A stretch of DNA of 64,000 nt from Plutella xylostella (Eukaryota > Arthropoda > Insecta > Lepidoptera > Plutellidae), in the NCBI RefSeq assembly GCF_932276165.1, contig NC_063991.1, forward strand, positions 4,641,001-4,705,000, given 5' to 3'. The notes below the pieces were generated by a model. That model searched no databases. It saw nothing but the letters and a program-made list of their open reading frames with translations, and was not told the origin of the DNA. This document shows positions 33,501-37,088 of the stretch, piece by piece. Position 1 is the stretch's first letter. The number at the start of each line of letters is the position of its first letter. Made by a program: the position numbers and the translations under genes.

Positions 33501-34472
33501 ACGTGATATTAGTAGGAAATGTTACGCTTCTTTAATAATACATAGCCCTAGTTTCACCATACTCTGTTAGATCATAACAAGGGATTAATAGTTAACTTTT
33601 GATACATCTGTCAAGAATTTACATTACATTACAATGTAACATGAGTGTTAATGATATAACTAACAGACTATAATGGAACTGGGCCTTAGTCCAAGTATCA
33701 TATTTTTATTCTGAAAATAAGCTTATGTGTTCATGAACTAAGCCATTAAAGAAACCTGTAGTCCAGGCATTATGAGCTTTACGTCCAGCAGTAAATGATT
33801 ACGGGCTGATGATTATGATATTTATGTCACTCACCGTATGACGTCGGCCATGGTCGGCGGTTGAGGCAGGCCGGCTGCCTCACACGAGCCCTCCTGAAAC
33901 ACACGAGTTATACGTTTACACATCAGGGTATTCAAGTGAGGTATGTAATATTATCATAACATTTCACTTGGTTATGGTCTTGCAGTCACCATGGCGTTCT
34001 AATGACGCATGCATCTTAACCCTAGTATACGTTGTCAAAAAAGTAATTTCTTCCAGTCAAACTGGCTAAAGGTAGGTTGTCCCACAGCCTGTGATATAAC
34101 AGGCCGACCGGATCACATCACGCTTGCAGATGCCTACGCTTTTTGTTTTTGACATCAGGCCACTGCAGGCTACATCGGATGCGACGGTTCCCATGGCCTG
34201 TCAGGTTGCCCTGGTGCGGTCTGACCTGTGAGTGCCAAAAAGCAGTATCTTCCACCAACCCTCACTAAGTCAACGTCATGGACTAGGCCTAAAACCCTTC
34301 CTTCATTGGAAGGAGACCCGCGCCCCAGCAGTGGGGACGTGGTGGGACGTGTGGTGATGAATATCTTCCAGTCAACCTTACGGCATCCCCCCCGCCGCCC
34401 TCACCTACACCCTGTGTGTGAGAGAATAGCAATATCCTCCAGTCAACGTACCTGAGACAGCGCAGCGCCCAT
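446..34472 (-). CDS. BTBD7: BTBD7 homologue, 21 coding exons, 3' end outside window
   Basis: BTB/POZ-domain protein 7 homologue. Exons join in phase from a start at 34472 to 446 (2179 coding nt, 726 codons). In order the protein shows an N-terminal MGAALSQ (possible N-myristoylation site, as in vertebrate BTBD7), a basic Lys/Arg stretch (exon 3), a conserved pre-BTB helix region (exon 4), a first BTB domain (exons 5-8, AHRAILAARSAYFRHLL), a second BTB domain (exons 9-11, CHRAILAARSRLFR), a BACK region (exons 12-15) and the conserved C-terminal block of the family (exons 16-19, IPDTLYM). Then comes a Ser-rich tail. Vertebrate BTBD7 acts in epithelial remodelling and cadherin control; that role is family knowledge only. 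All exons are very GC-rich and many are followed by partial tandem copies. Splice sites were assigned by eye; the stop codon lies left of the window. Confidence 0.9.
977..1187 (+). repeat. LINE 3' tail interrupted by a palindromic MITE
   Basis: A common lepidopteran LINE tail (GGCCTACGTCCAG ... CAGTGCACTGCTATAGG followed by GATGAT repeats) is split by a MITE at about 1009-1142. The MITE is an inverted repeat (AGTACGGGGCGC / GCGCCCCGTGCTAC) with apparent CCAG target duplication. A second MITE copy is at 63571-63706. The tail reads up to the low edge of BTBD7 exon 20. Confidence 0.7.
1199..1276 (-). CDS. BTBD7: BTBD7 exon 20
   Basis: Acceptor TTTTCGCAG, donor GTACGT. It encodes EGAWSECEEGQQREAASS and onward, acidic then basic. 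Phase 2 in, phase 2 out. A short remnant of its donor end recurs at about 942-949. Confidence 0.75.
1473..1555 (-). CDS. BTBD7: BTBD7 exon 19
   Basis: Acceptor CGGTTTTCAG, donor GTAATA. It encodes LALRCAREMSLPDSCADLLL, matching the family block that reads IQIRVLREFGL in vertebrates. Phase 0 in, phase 2 out. Confidence 0.85.
1905..2115. repeat. Imperfect tandem repeat around GCTAGGGTTGTCAC
   Basis: Several imperfect copies of a CTAGGGTTGTCACTAG-like unit lie just downstream of BTBD7 exon 18. One copy (2020-2031) also carries 12 nt of the exon 18 donor end, so the array probably began as a tandem copy of the exon/intron junction. Confidence 0.6.
2119..2283 (-). CDS. BTBD7: BTBD7 exon 18
   Basis: Acceptor CTCCCCAG, donor GTGACA. 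55 codons, phase 0 to 0, Ala/Arg/Leu-rich (LVPCALRAALLARHRELRAA). Corresponds to the family helix region before the block in exon 19. GC content is extreme. Confidence 0.85.
2587..2632 (-). repeat. Decayed copy of BTBD7 exon 17 donor end
   Basis: About 46 nt resemble the 3' part of exon 17 and its donor (ACTCACCATATAC on the plus strand), with many substitutions and lower GC. It sits 166 bp downstream of the real exon. Too diverged to be coding. Confidence 0.55.
2753..2845 (-). CDS. BTBD7: BTBD7 exon 17
   Basis: Acceptor TGTCTGCAG, donor GTGAGT. 31 codons, phase 0 to 0, ending YLNRIPDTLYM, which matches the vertebrate MSNVPDTLYM block. Confidence 0.9.
3178..3297 (-). CDS. BTBD7: BTBD7 exon 16
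   Basis: Acceptor ATTTACAG, donor GTATAT. 40 codons starting AIRRGILAPPS and ending RCFLPYLDELK. Both ends match the conserved family segment after the BACK domain. Confidence 0.9.
3423..3566 (+). repeat. Interspersed repeat, family q (GGATAAAAAGTAGCC)
   Basis: A repeat with the core GGGATAAAAAGTAGCCT. Better copies in the window are at 34963-35295, 51148-51352 and 53440-53635, ending in GACAGACAGACACAG and TTTCGCATTTATA. This copy is diverged and truncated by the MITE that follows. Probably the 3' end of a LINE or a SINE-like element. Confidence 0.6.
3567..3735. mobile_element. Palindromic MITE, family m (ACGTACCACAACCAC)
   Basis: Inverted-repeat element starting GGTCAATTCAGACGTACC with a central AT-rich spacer. 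The same family recurs at 61166-61343. The right end here is partly degraded. Confidence 0.6.
3896..4003 (-). repeat. Internally deleted copy of BTBD7 exon 15
   Basis: A copy of exon 15 with its donor and flanking intron, 355 bp downstream of the real exon. It lacks 42 nt (14 codons) from the middle, so the remaining frame still reads PNVICHTSH...DNDALQQ. The acceptor region differs, and splicing at the nearest AG would shift the frame to an early stop. Probably not used. Confidence 0.75.
4251..4402 (-). CDS. BTBD7: BTBD7 exon 15
   Basis: Acceptor TTTACAG, donor GTATAA. It encodes PNVIWHTAHSSRRGGG and GDLLALVRTEHIPQDND, matching the family segment after the BACK domain (PNLLSGTAHS, LLPFVRIEHILP). 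Phase 1 to 0. Confidence 0.9.
4447..4556 (-). repeat. LINE 3' tail, CTTCTTCTTCC type
   Basis: Minus-strand copy of a LINE tail containing GGGTCGGCTTTGTGCGTCATG. A second copy, plus strand, surrounds the MITE at 37089-37304 and gives that MITE an empty-site comparison. Confidence 0.65.
4650..5589. repeat. Tandem array with BTBD7 exon 14 copies
   Basis: Two partial copies of exon 14 (donor ends at 4872 and 5194) alternate with a spacer carrying ATGTAGCTACTAGACGGATG and TCGGTTCATCC motifs. Copy 5194-5368 holds about 175 of 185 nt and lacks the exon start and acceptor; copy 4872-4993 is shorter. Periods are 322 and 396 bp. Confidence 0.85.
5590..5774 (-). CDS. BTBD7: BTBD7 exon 14 (BACK domain)
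   Basis: Acceptor CCCACAG, donor GTAAGT. It encodes QAMRYLLDEFHTVMSSPHG through QALRAVLRWAEHAPNN, the second half of the BACK domain (compare QALHFLCEEFSQVM in vertebrates). Phase 2 to 1. Confidence 0.92.
5945..7758. repeat. Tandem array of five partial BTBD7 exon 13 copies
   Basis: Copies with donor ends at 6106, 6433, 6756, 7091 and 7414 each hold about 95 of the 126 exon nt, then break into a spacer beginning TACCCATGTAGTTACTAGAC. Periods are 323-345 bp. All keep the donor and none keeps the acceptor. The spacer also carries repeated CATTTTTGGACCGATTTTCG runs. Confidence 0.9.
7759..7884 (-). CDS. BTBD7: BTBD7 exon 13 (BACK domain)
   Basis: The only complete copy of this exon: acceptor TTCCCCAG, donor GTTAGT. 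It encodes FMEMPILAQGCEERLVAQLS and LPRLLRWAVQPHASRYVHR, matching the family FLEFNMLAQGCED block. Phase 2 to 2. Confidence 0.93.
8296..8372 (-). repeat. Full-length copy of BTBD7 exon 12 lacking the acceptor AG
   Basis: All 77 nt of exon 12 with its donor are repeated 115 bp downstream. The base pair before the exon is CC instead of AG, so it cannot be spliced in as an exon. Confidence 0.85.
8411..8487 (-). CDS. BTBD7: BTBD7 exon 12
   Basis: Acceptor CCCATCAG, donor GTGAGT. It encodes SAQLEDAFQLYEIAR, matching the vertebrate RAEEAMELYHIA. Phase 0 to 2. Links BTB2 to the BACK domain. Confidence 0.9.
9062..9133 (-). CDS. BTBD7: BTBD7 exon 11
   Basis: Acceptor TCCACAG, donor GTGAGT. 24 codons beginning VDLSLIQ, the end of the second BTB domain, then a Ser/Thr/Asn-rich linker. 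Phase 0 to 0. No extra copy seen. Confidence 0.88.
9171..9323. mobile_element. Palindromic MITE, family b (GCGGCCGCTACACG)
   Basis: Inverted-repeat element with ends GCGGCCGCTACACGAGTT and AACCCGTGTAGCGGC, core ATATAGTGACGTTTATCTACG. Other copies are at 58383-58530 and 60289-60420. Confidence 0.75.
9405..9475 (-). repeat. SINE-like tRNA-derived fragment
   Basis: On the minus strand GCGGGTTTGAATCCCGCA resembles a tRNA T-arm with a pol III B box. The rest of a tRNA cannot be folded, so this is probably a SINE remnant. Confidence 0.4.
9646..9752 (-). repeat. Near-complete copy of BTBD7 exon 10
   Basis: Encodes the same RGASDEPRVIHIDEKVL stretch with a donor, and has an AG acceptor (CTCCTGTAG). 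That acceptor leaves 2 nt instead of 1 before the first full codon, so joining to exon 9 would shift the frame. Lies 411 bp downstream of the real exon. Confidence 0.8.
10057..10171 (-). CDS. BTBD7: BTBD7 exon 10 (BTB2)
   Basis: Acceptor ATTTTACAG, donor GTGAGA. It encodes IDEKVLPRRFAPALLHAAYT, matching ILDESIIPKKYATVILHCMY of vertebrates. Phase 2 to 0, which fits exon 9. Confidence 0.92.
10259..10400 (+). mobile_element. tRNA-derived SINE
   Basis: Begins GGATGGCGCAGTGGC (A-box region); the B box lies at GGTTCAATCCC. This is followed by a non-tRNA body with TTCTTGGGTGGTGG. Typical lepidopteran SINE layout. The 3' end is not defined exactly. Confidence 0.6.
10800..10866 (-). repeat. Partial copy of BTBD7 exon 9
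   Basis: About 67 nt from the donor end of exon 9, 224 bp downstream, preserving the GTATGT donor. The part encoding the exon start and the acceptor is missing. Confidence 0.85.
11024..11114 (-). CDS. BTBD7: BTBD7 exon 9 (BTB2)
   Basis: Acceptor TTTGCAG, donor GTATGT. It encodes MADARLSFGGGGDL and CHRAILAARSRLFR, the core of the second BTB domain. Phase 1 to 2. Confidence 0.92.
11385..11422 (-). repeat. tRNA-Tyr 3'-half fragment with CCA
   Basis: The minus strand reads TCCATAGGTCGCTGGTTC then the T-arm and acceptor end of insect tRNA-Tyr including CCA, with one or two changes. The 5' half is absent. CCA is added after transcription in eukaryotes, so this looks like an RNA-derived insertion. 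It abuts the exon 8 array. A second one is at 51637-51674. Confidence 0.65.
11431..11843. repeat. Three 133-bp tandem copies of BTBD7 exon 8 end plus intron
   Basis: Exon-copy donor ends at 11445, 11578 and 11711, plus the real one at 11844, are spaced exactly 133 bp apart. Each copy has 72 of 123 exon nt, the donor GTCAGT and 61 nt of intron that itself contains a duplicated GTCAGTGTGGGACGCC. No acceptor in any copy. Confidence 0.92.
11844..11966 (-). CDS. BTBD7: BTBD7 exon 8 (BTB1 end)
   Basis: Acceptor GCCCAACAG, donor GTCAGT. It encodes GGTLRRLTTALLASRAALHS then DANYLLDS. Phase 1 to 1. Confidence 0.85.
12165..12290. repeat. Degraded MITE, family f
   Basis: Contains GTTATACACTTTTGAACC and GACAGTTG-like segments shared with the intact family f copies at 35054-35188 and 53043-53186, but the terminal CAGTCAGCTGC is lost. 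Confidence 0.4.
12315..12377 (-). CDS. BTBD7: BTBD7 exon 7
   Basis: Acceptor TTATTTCAG, donor GTAAGT. It encodes WDRGAGSDTELDNAESSQ, an acidic linker between parts of BTB1. Phase 1 to 1. Confidence 0.8.
12623..12723 (-). CDS. BTBD7: BTBD7 exon 6 (BTB1)
   Basis: Acceptor TTTGTTCCAG, donor GTACGA. It encodes DVMAAAILVLYGHTCNTS, the BTB helix that reads FSALLHYLYTGEFG in vertebrates. Phase 2 to 1. Confidence 0.88.
12780..12900. repeat. MITE fragment, family k (AAAGGGTATACTAAG)
   Basis: Shares AAAAAGGGTATACTAAG and ACATGTGCAGCAT with the intact palindromic element at 44595-44864. Other partial relatives are at 2500-2570, 10546-10665, 18840-18905, 47835-47935, 52450-52550, 53849-54003 and 57410-57585. 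Confidence 0.6.
12969..13478 (-). pseudogene. Retroelement ORF fragment with Cys-rich zinc-finger-like segment
   Basis: A 169-codon open frame. Residues from about 28 on read MATNASSGRKMAQSVIC and contain the Cys pattern CHTCKKQ...CSICSNNFEFEC...KWKCKIC. This PHD-like spacing is seen at the N-terminus of ORF1 of some insect non-LTR retrotransposons. No partner ORF follows, so it is probably a 5' fragment of a mobile element in BTBD7 intron 5. It could instead be a small unrecognised gene. Confidence 0.4.
14110..14220 (-). CDS. BTBD7: BTBD7 exon 5 (BTB1 core)
   Basis: Acceptor GTCCCCAG, donor GTGAGT. It encodes CDVELVGCGWSLPAHRAIL and AARSAYFRHLL, the classic BTB entry motif. Phase 2 to 2, joining exon 4 across the 18-kb intron. 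Confidence 0.93.
14372..15299 (+). repeat. Left terminal inverted repeat of foldback-like element
   Basis: About 928 bp, inverted match to 20774-21706. It contains a near-perfect palindrome at 14519-14559 (arms of GGAGGATTATAGCTGGAG around GT) and about ten ATAGTCGT motifs between 14430 and 14805. Confidence 0.88.
15687..18134 (-). pseudogene. Truncated BEL/Pao pol end fused to intact envelope frame, 815 codons
   Basis: The first ~185 residues match the end of BEL/Pao integrase and the DUF5641 domain (HFWKRWSSEYLHQLQT, PPGKWALGRI). A hydrophobic signal-like segment follows (about residues 200-220). Then comes an envelope region with the baculovirus F-like layout: a furin-type RKKR site, an adjacent GYINGVGSLARTLFGVLD stretch, helical segments, Cys-rich distal part and a C-terminal membrane anchor (about 750-775) with a short basic tail. 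Gag, protease, RT and most of integrase are absent. The frame has no interruption. It differs clearly from the envelope in the 22868-31348 element, so it is another lineage. Whether it is expressed is unknown. Confidence 0.8.
18135..20773. other. Interior of foldback-like element without coding signal
   Basis: Holds a direct repeat of about 67 bp (18284-18350 and 18646-18712, CACAGGCCGAAAGTACTTT), a family k MITE end (18840-18905), a TA run near 19126-19143 and AT-rich sequence. GTGACCGCC-like sequence near 18190 is repeated inverted next to the right terminal repeat (20735-20770). No gene seen. Confidence 0.6.
20774..21706 (-). repeat. Right terminal inverted repeat of foldback-like element
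   Basis: Inverted partner of 14372-15299. Outer 350 bp show only about one visible difference; the innermost ~100 bp differ more. Confidence 0.88.
22302..22405 (-). repeat. Partial copy of BTBD7 exon 4 (distal)
   Basis: About 104 nt from the donor end of exon 4 with a 6-nt deletion, then the unit's own tail containing GACACAGACGCAGCTCTGGC. Removing the nested elements at 22573-31458, it lies 533 bp from the copy at 31721. Confidence 0.85.
22868..23084 (+). repeat. 5' LTR
   Basis: Starts TGTGTGAGCCACTCACACAT and ends GCATGAACA. Matches 31132-31348 except AT instead of CC nine and eight bases before its end. Confidence 0.95.
23086..23099 (+). promoter_or_regulatory. Primer binding site, tRNA-Tyr type
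   Basis: TGGTCCTTCGAGCC begins one base after the 5' LTR. It is the complement of the 3' end of insect tRNA-Tyr including CCA, as recalled from the family. Confidence 0.75.
23506..30939 (+). CDS. BEL/Pao gag-pol-env polyprotein, 2477 codons
   Basis: Single frame from ATG at 23506. Gag with a coiled N-terminus and DUF1759 region (about residues 185-345, SGDYTQWPTFLDLFRGAIH). Zinc knuckles from residue 428 (CGICKTNSHAIFQC). Aspartic protease with LLDQGSQVSLVS near 550. Reverse transcriptase with YVDD at 949-952. RNase H (FCDASEKAF). Integrase with an HHCC region and DDE residues (VDF, YSDNATNF, NGLAEAA). DUF5641, ending near 1800. The envelope starts with a hydrophobic segment near 1840, has an RKKR cleavage-type site near 1948 and a membrane anchor near 2375-2400. 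Its cytoplasmic tail holds two similar ~20-residue units. Looks competent in frame; activity is not shown. No overlap or frameshift separates gag, pol and env. Confidence 0.95.
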   Translation: MEAVLAKQKELIADITKVRDNFKKDSSLRKTPEYLTKRLETLERLWEEFQSAHNLLDTYTDRAHEYFSRDIYATTKSLYEEVKMLITSSGNSDKCDIQMSTSQASRNVSELMQQQQTNYRAFKRLVDGLVIDNIEDKWEIDDEIRNLQLRWNHIDSLHLQIDNVIQGADHGYEQEFLAYERTYKQTKRELNKKLGVMIHQHQATPQAEIPKFSGDYTQWPTFLDLFRGAIHEHPGLSKAQKMQHLKGKLRGEAERLIQHLHVSSDNYDTAWEIINHRYNNEQILFTKHIETFLNQPAIQKQNSSDLKKLHDTTLESIYAIRNLGVDITSWDPLLVHLLAKKLDPLTYSDYMESRRSPRDLPTFDEFMGFLEAKFTALEPINKKERNETASSIKPTQQMPQREKFDKMNKPASNRFNYTYNSHPVVLKCGICKTNSHAIFQCRTFRNMAPYMKLQTIKNHGICINCLYVHENNKCNSNKRCRECDESHNTLLHDAIKMEQPRGAMNANTYQQRQQNANHIGHDDDAILLTTVQVRVQAVDGTFINLRGLLDQGSQVSLVSENAAQRLGLPRQQCNAVVSGVTSTTKKGKGKIQLVCKSIHDEYTFTADALVMNKVTNNLPNHSISNRTYEHVQHLQLADPQFNISNPIDMLLDAKVYSEILMSGLLKGAVSEPIAQQTRLGWIISGRVTTLNCNVVINNMDDISAYWEMEDITTSATEMTTQDKFCEDLYASTTKRLPSGRYEVRLPMKPRFEQQLGNSKPQAIAQFKQLERKLSKNDNLREDYKRFMNEYLTLGHMKECVISNNPQCFLPHHGVHKQDSTTTKLRVVFNASNKTSSGYSVNDLMECGPKLQTDIQGLLLRWRVHKYVLTADCEKMYRMVLLDEQDQQLQKIIWRENPQKAIKEYHLCTLTYGMKASPYLAIRTLQQLAKDDMEKYPLAAKIILHDKDLYVDDLLTGSNTIEQAQMIQQELIQLLRGGGFNLRKWSSNSPSLLKDLSVDQLNATTIDFKNADSTKALGLQWNAASDTFTFKYDYASIEMTKPLTKRRLLSVISKVFDPLGWLAPISIKTKLLFQSVWASGIEWDDTVEPKVQQEWSLLREDLLNLDKFSIQRWIGDTNTPCDIHAFCDASEKAFACVIYLKSKDEQGKTTVKLIAAKTKLAPLKKPITLPRLELCGALLLIKLLTKIKEALPNTDIPVYGWCDSKVVLGWLQGEPTRWKTFIANRVKEITDILPSTNWRYVKSAENAADCATRGLTPSQLAEHPLWWEGPTWLKDDTPPSDIKIYSPQIELKTNKLCNVVQTTAPLILELLNKYSSIIVIVRIICRISRFITNTRKKGHGTQSSYLTTGEIEAAYISIIKAVQAYYYEQDLSRLHRKETVSSKSSLLGLNPFLDKNGIMRVGGRLHRSNLTDVHKHPVIIPHDSKLTTLLMDQAHRATLHGGPKLTLGFLRNRWWVIGGTRAVKKYIRTCVKCRRFDNTKQDQLMANLPEPRITPSRPFTHTAVDFTGHVELKVNKGRGVKTTKGYIAVFVCLTTKAVHLELVSDLSSAAFLAAFKRMCSRRSSPKHLYSDNATNFVGAARSLRQEHKQALQHYIDNALLTDIAELGVTWHFNAPAWPSGNGLAEAAVRSMKHHLKRVLGEQKLTFEEFTTLLTQIEACLNSRPLYALTEDADDIDILTPGHFLVGGPILTTVAPETDVSCLKTRWQLTERMHRDFWKRWSQDYLHHLQTRSKWTRPKKNVTINDIVLIKEDNMPPSKWALGKVSDLHPGPDGLVRVVTVKTKGGVFMKRPIVKLVLALPINHEPAPDTAMLSPKQNDPLPVQQTTRPQRRRKRRPNVLLSALLLFMSLITPTIQHDFLDTPLNNSKTLYFDKIADLGIIQDHWKIIVYYNMTAYWQSVSDVSNYIQHLSSLCKKEPTFSVIANQFEHELRELVHYNNLLTNPPPNRKKRGLINGVGYVANSLFGVLDDRFAQKYEQDIAAISQKENHLLNLFKNQTSILEAENNILKRNEKVMNKQFAIINQQLKNISEEVHQSKRINENVLEAFYIISSAISIDVIMSNLRRTQDTLIDTVTNIYYGRLDVHLLSPEQIHEQLNIISGQLQEDLMIPAKDIKDLYSLLHIQARVTKKYLIMEIRLPLLNHDHFELDCAISIPQKQGDRTIYTIAQTKYVAVNVRKDTIMPMTEYDLQSCIKQSDVKLLCPLNSPIYNIKSHDTICDTRVSINDKNLKFCKTETLSCINKWIKLHARDSWLYSCCEECVIRIMCPAGVTTKRLRGSGVIALGRGCVVKGDTFTIHAHYDFVDQMFIQQTAESARPFITSPINDIINSSIPKDILTIEDHAQLYEDIKQKLETLKSQSSIEFPDDNIPHHIINYSISSLMITVILLLAVYKVKQRCQRRPRTRGPREEGAIEMTCRPRHGVSQCSVIDEVVSNRKVASRVQCGSVNEVVPNRKVASPVKCSELSKSVTSLAASAVTFD
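31132..31348 (+). repeat. 3' LTR
   Basis: 217 bp, same ends as the 5' LTR apart from CC for AT near its end. Followed directly by CACGT. Confidence 0.95.
31721..31830 (-). repeat. Partial copy of BTBD7 exon 4 (proximal)
   Basis: 110 of 181 nt from the donor end of exon 4, 553 bp downstream of the real exon. After the break the sequence is a shared tail (CCGCCGCGCCGCCC...GACACAGACGCAGC) not found in the real exon. Confidence 0.88.
32274..32454 (-). CDS. BTBD7: BTBD7 exon 4
   Basis: Acceptor CTTGCAG, donor GTGCGT-like. It encodes EHARYIRSIVSTWSVAEVF through LRDLAVQADLARP, aligning with the vertebrate DHAKQMRELLSGWDV ... LKELSLQASLARP stretch before BTB1. Phase 1 to 2. Confidence 0.92.
32925..33022 (-). 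CDS. BTBD7: BTBD7 exon 3
   Basis: Acceptor CATTTCAG, donor GTATGT. It encodes a basic segment (ERKKKGGGAALGTLRRRIAA) matching KKKRTSGLATLKKKF in vertebrates. Phase 2 to 1. Confidence 0.9.
33117..33270. mobile_element. Palindromic MITE, family c (GTGCCAATTTCTCCAT)
   Basis: Ends AGTGCCAATTTCTCCATAG and ATGGAAAAATTAGCACT with CGGTTATCTAACCGAC inside. A second copy is at 45164-45316. Confidence 0.75.
33271..33420. mobile_element. Palindromic MITE, family d (GGGCCAGTTTTTTGATCC)
   Basis: Inverted ends GGGCCAGTTTTTTGATCC and GGATCAAATAACTGGCCC directly abut the preceding MITE, so the two inserted side by side. Confidence 0.75.
33546..33688. mobile_element. Palindromic MITE, family e (CCCTAGTTTCACCAT)
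   Basis: Ends CCCTAGTTTCACCATACTC and ATAATGGAACTGGGCC, with AACAAGGGATTAATAG and TTAACACTCATG-type inner arms. About 143 bp. Confidence 0.6.
33835..33893 (-). CDS. BTBD7: BTBD7 exon 2
   Basis: Acceptor GTGTTTCAG, donor GTGAGT. It encodes EGSCEAAGLPQPPTMADVI. Phase 0 to 2. Poorly conserved but the phase fits both neighbours. Confidence 0.75.
34452..34472 (-). CDS. BTBD7: BTBD7 exon 1 (start)
   Basis: Encodes MGAALSQ followed by donor GTACGT. Chosen over an in-frame ATG about 42 nt upstream because vertebrate BTBD7 also starts with MGA, the pattern for N-myristoylation. 5' UTR extends to higher coordinates. Confidence 0.7.
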
Positions 34473-34962
34473 GTCTGCGGCGCGCGGCCGGCGGCAGCAG
34501 AGCAGCGCGCTCATGCGGGCGGCATGTCCCCGCCGCCCTCACCTACACCCTGTGGCCAAGAGGATAGAGTTGAGATTGCAGTGTGGATGGTTGTGCGGTG
34601 GATGGGATATTGGTCTTTATAAGCAGCGCCGCCCTAACCTACACCCTGGGGGGGAAAGAAAAGAGGTTACTTTACAATGAATAGCAATGCTACGAATGCC
34701 GCAAATATAGCGTTGGACTGGAGGCCACCAAATGGCAAGCACTCCCGAGGACGCAATGTCAAAACATGGCGCCGAAGCGTTGAAAACTACGCTAGCTAGC
34801 TAGCTGCGAGCCGCTGGACTAAGCTGGAGCGAGGCCATAAGTACAGTGGAAGATAGGCGGAAGTGGCGGACGTTAGTGGAGACCCTCTGCACCTCTGGGG
34901 TGCCGTAGGACTGCAACAGTGATATCGTGCAAGCGAGATTGGTCTTTATAGGTGCACTAGCT

Positions 34963-35295
34963 ATTCCCGCGAGCTTCGCCTTAAAAAGTTTTCCCGTGGG
35001 AATTCCAGGATAAAAAGTAGCCTATGTTCTTTCTCAAGGTCTAGACCATATGTACAGTCAGCTGCATAAGTAGCTATACACTTTTGTACCTTGTCAAACT
35101 GACTACATAACAAACCGTCAATGTTTGAATAGGCAGTTTGTTTGACAAAGTACAAAAGTGTTCAGCTACTTATGCAGCTGACTGTACATACTAAATTTCA
35201 TTCAAATCCGTTCAGTAGTTTTGGCGTGAAAGAGTAACAGATAGACAGACAGACAGACACAGTTACTTTCGCATTTATAATATTAAAGTTAGGAT
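34963..35295 (+). repeat. Family q repeat split by a TA-flanked MITE
   Basis: Family q repeat (GTTTTCCCGTGGGAATTCC ... GACAGACAGACACAG) interrupted at about 35054-35188 by a palindromic MITE with ends CAGTCAGCTGCATAAGTAGC and the inverse, flanked by TA. Other q copies without the MITE show the unbroken site. Confidence 0.8.
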
Positions 35296-35760
35296 AGCCT
35301 AGACGTCAAACCTGTATGGAAGAGGATAAGGGTAAGATTGCAGTGTGGATGGTGGTGGAATGGATGGGAGATTAGACTCTAAAGGTACAAAGAAGTAAGC
35401 TCATGCTCACCTACACCCTGGGGGGAGAGAGTAGGGGTTACTTTACTGTGAATAGGTAAGATGCCGTGCAAGAGATATTGGACTTTGAGGGCAATCGCTA
35501 AACATGATAAGAAAGAGGTGATCACAGGAATAGGGGTTAGTTTACAATGTGTAAGATTGTGTAGTTGATGAAATATTGGATTCATGATGTTAACTCTGTG
35601 TGGAACCAAATAGACATTAGCTTGCAGTGTGTAGGGAATTGTGGTGGATGGGATATTGGACTTTATAAACAGCGATGATCGCGCCCGCACATCAACCCTG
35701 TGGCCAAGGGAATACAGTTGAGATTGCAGTGTGTAATGTGGTGTGGTGGATGGGAGATCG

Positions 35761-37085
35761 ACTTTTTGGATGCTGCCTTCACAACTTCTGCTTCAACTGT
35801 CAATCTTTGAAAGAATGAATAGGTTGTTACAGTGCCACAAACTTATCTGTTCTGGTGACAGCTCACGTAAATGTGTAATATTTCTTAATTCTATAAGATT
35901 TTAAGTTTGGCAGTAGTGGTAATTCGCTCTTGTGGTTTCAATAAACCCATTTAATCTATATCAATATACAAATCATTAGTAAATAATGAGATATGGATCA
36001 ATTTAGTTCGCTCTCACCGGAACAGATAAGTTTGTCGCACTATACTTGTTTGTTCATTTGACAAAACACAAAAGTGTAAAATTGCAGCCAACTTCAGTCA
36101 ACTATAGAAGGAAGAAACAAAAAAATACTTATAAATAATTAACACCCCAGATTTTTACTTCAAGGTAAAAAATACTTGGACTTCCTATCTTGTGCATTGA
36201 CATAGTTGACCGTAGAGCTATTAAATCATTTAGATAACAAGAAACTTAACTACCATGTGAGATAAACACACAACAAATTAAGAAAACTAATTGATTTTAA
36301 TCAATGTTGGTAATTAAATTAGATTAAACTTTATATCATTATTACACAGACTTTATTATACACTCACTTGGAATGAAAAGGTTGCACTGAGAATAAAATT
36401 TAAAAAAAGCACAAATTGAGAACCTCCTCCTTTTTTTGAAGTCAGTAAAAAGTACCAAATTACTCCTAAACAGAAAAGGCTAGCTAAATAACCCCTTCTG
36501 CAGCATTGGAGTACATTTAACAGAGCATCAGGATATTACCAATTAAAAACAATAATAATTTGTTAAAATTTTAAATAAAATCTTTAAAAAAAATGGGGTT
36601 GTTTGGTGTCTGATTTTTTCAGTGGAACTCTTTCATTCCCTGTGATTGTATTATACACATTTGTTTATTACTTTTACATTAGAAGGAGGAGAGATTTTAT
36701 TAACTTAAAAATAAATTTATTATAAATAATAAAGACATAATTATTGCATTCTATTATGGCAAAAACCCTCCCATCTTGAACAAGGCAATTCTACAATTGA
36801 CTGGCTATGTGTGTATGTTTCTCAATTTCTGTCTAGAGTACTTAAATCTGCCTATTTCTAAACAGTTACAGATACTTATCATGATCTAGTTATTATTCAT
36901 TTAAAAGGTTAAGAGATGTCTGATACTGATATGTGATGTATTGTAGAGTTATCTTCATCTGGATATACAATATGTTTATGGTAATGAAATTTGAGGATGG
37001 AAAATAGATAAATAACTAGTTTAGCAATTTAGCACACAGAAGATATGGCTTGATTGTGTGAAAGAAAATATAAGAGAGTGTGGAG
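35761..37085. other. AT-rich intergenic sequence, no gene seen
   Basis: Contains a small lepidopteran repeat (GAGAACCTCCTCCTTTTTTTG near 36420) also found at about 52255. No coding pattern. Confidence 0.6.
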
Positions 37086-37088
37086 TGA

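Larger units (their letters stand above)
34380..35760. repeat. Dispersed tandem copies of GCCGCCCTCACCTACACCCTG unit
   Basis: At least five units containing CTCACCTACACCCTG followed by a T/G-rich stretch (GATTGCAGTGTGGATGG, GGGATATTGG) lie around and upstream of BTBD7 exon 1 (near 34395, 34535, 34630, 35400, 35680). The minus strand CAGGGTGTAG|GTGAGG looks like a splice donor, so they may be copies of a 5' UTR exon end. Interrupted by a family q repeat and a MITE. Confidence 0.6.
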
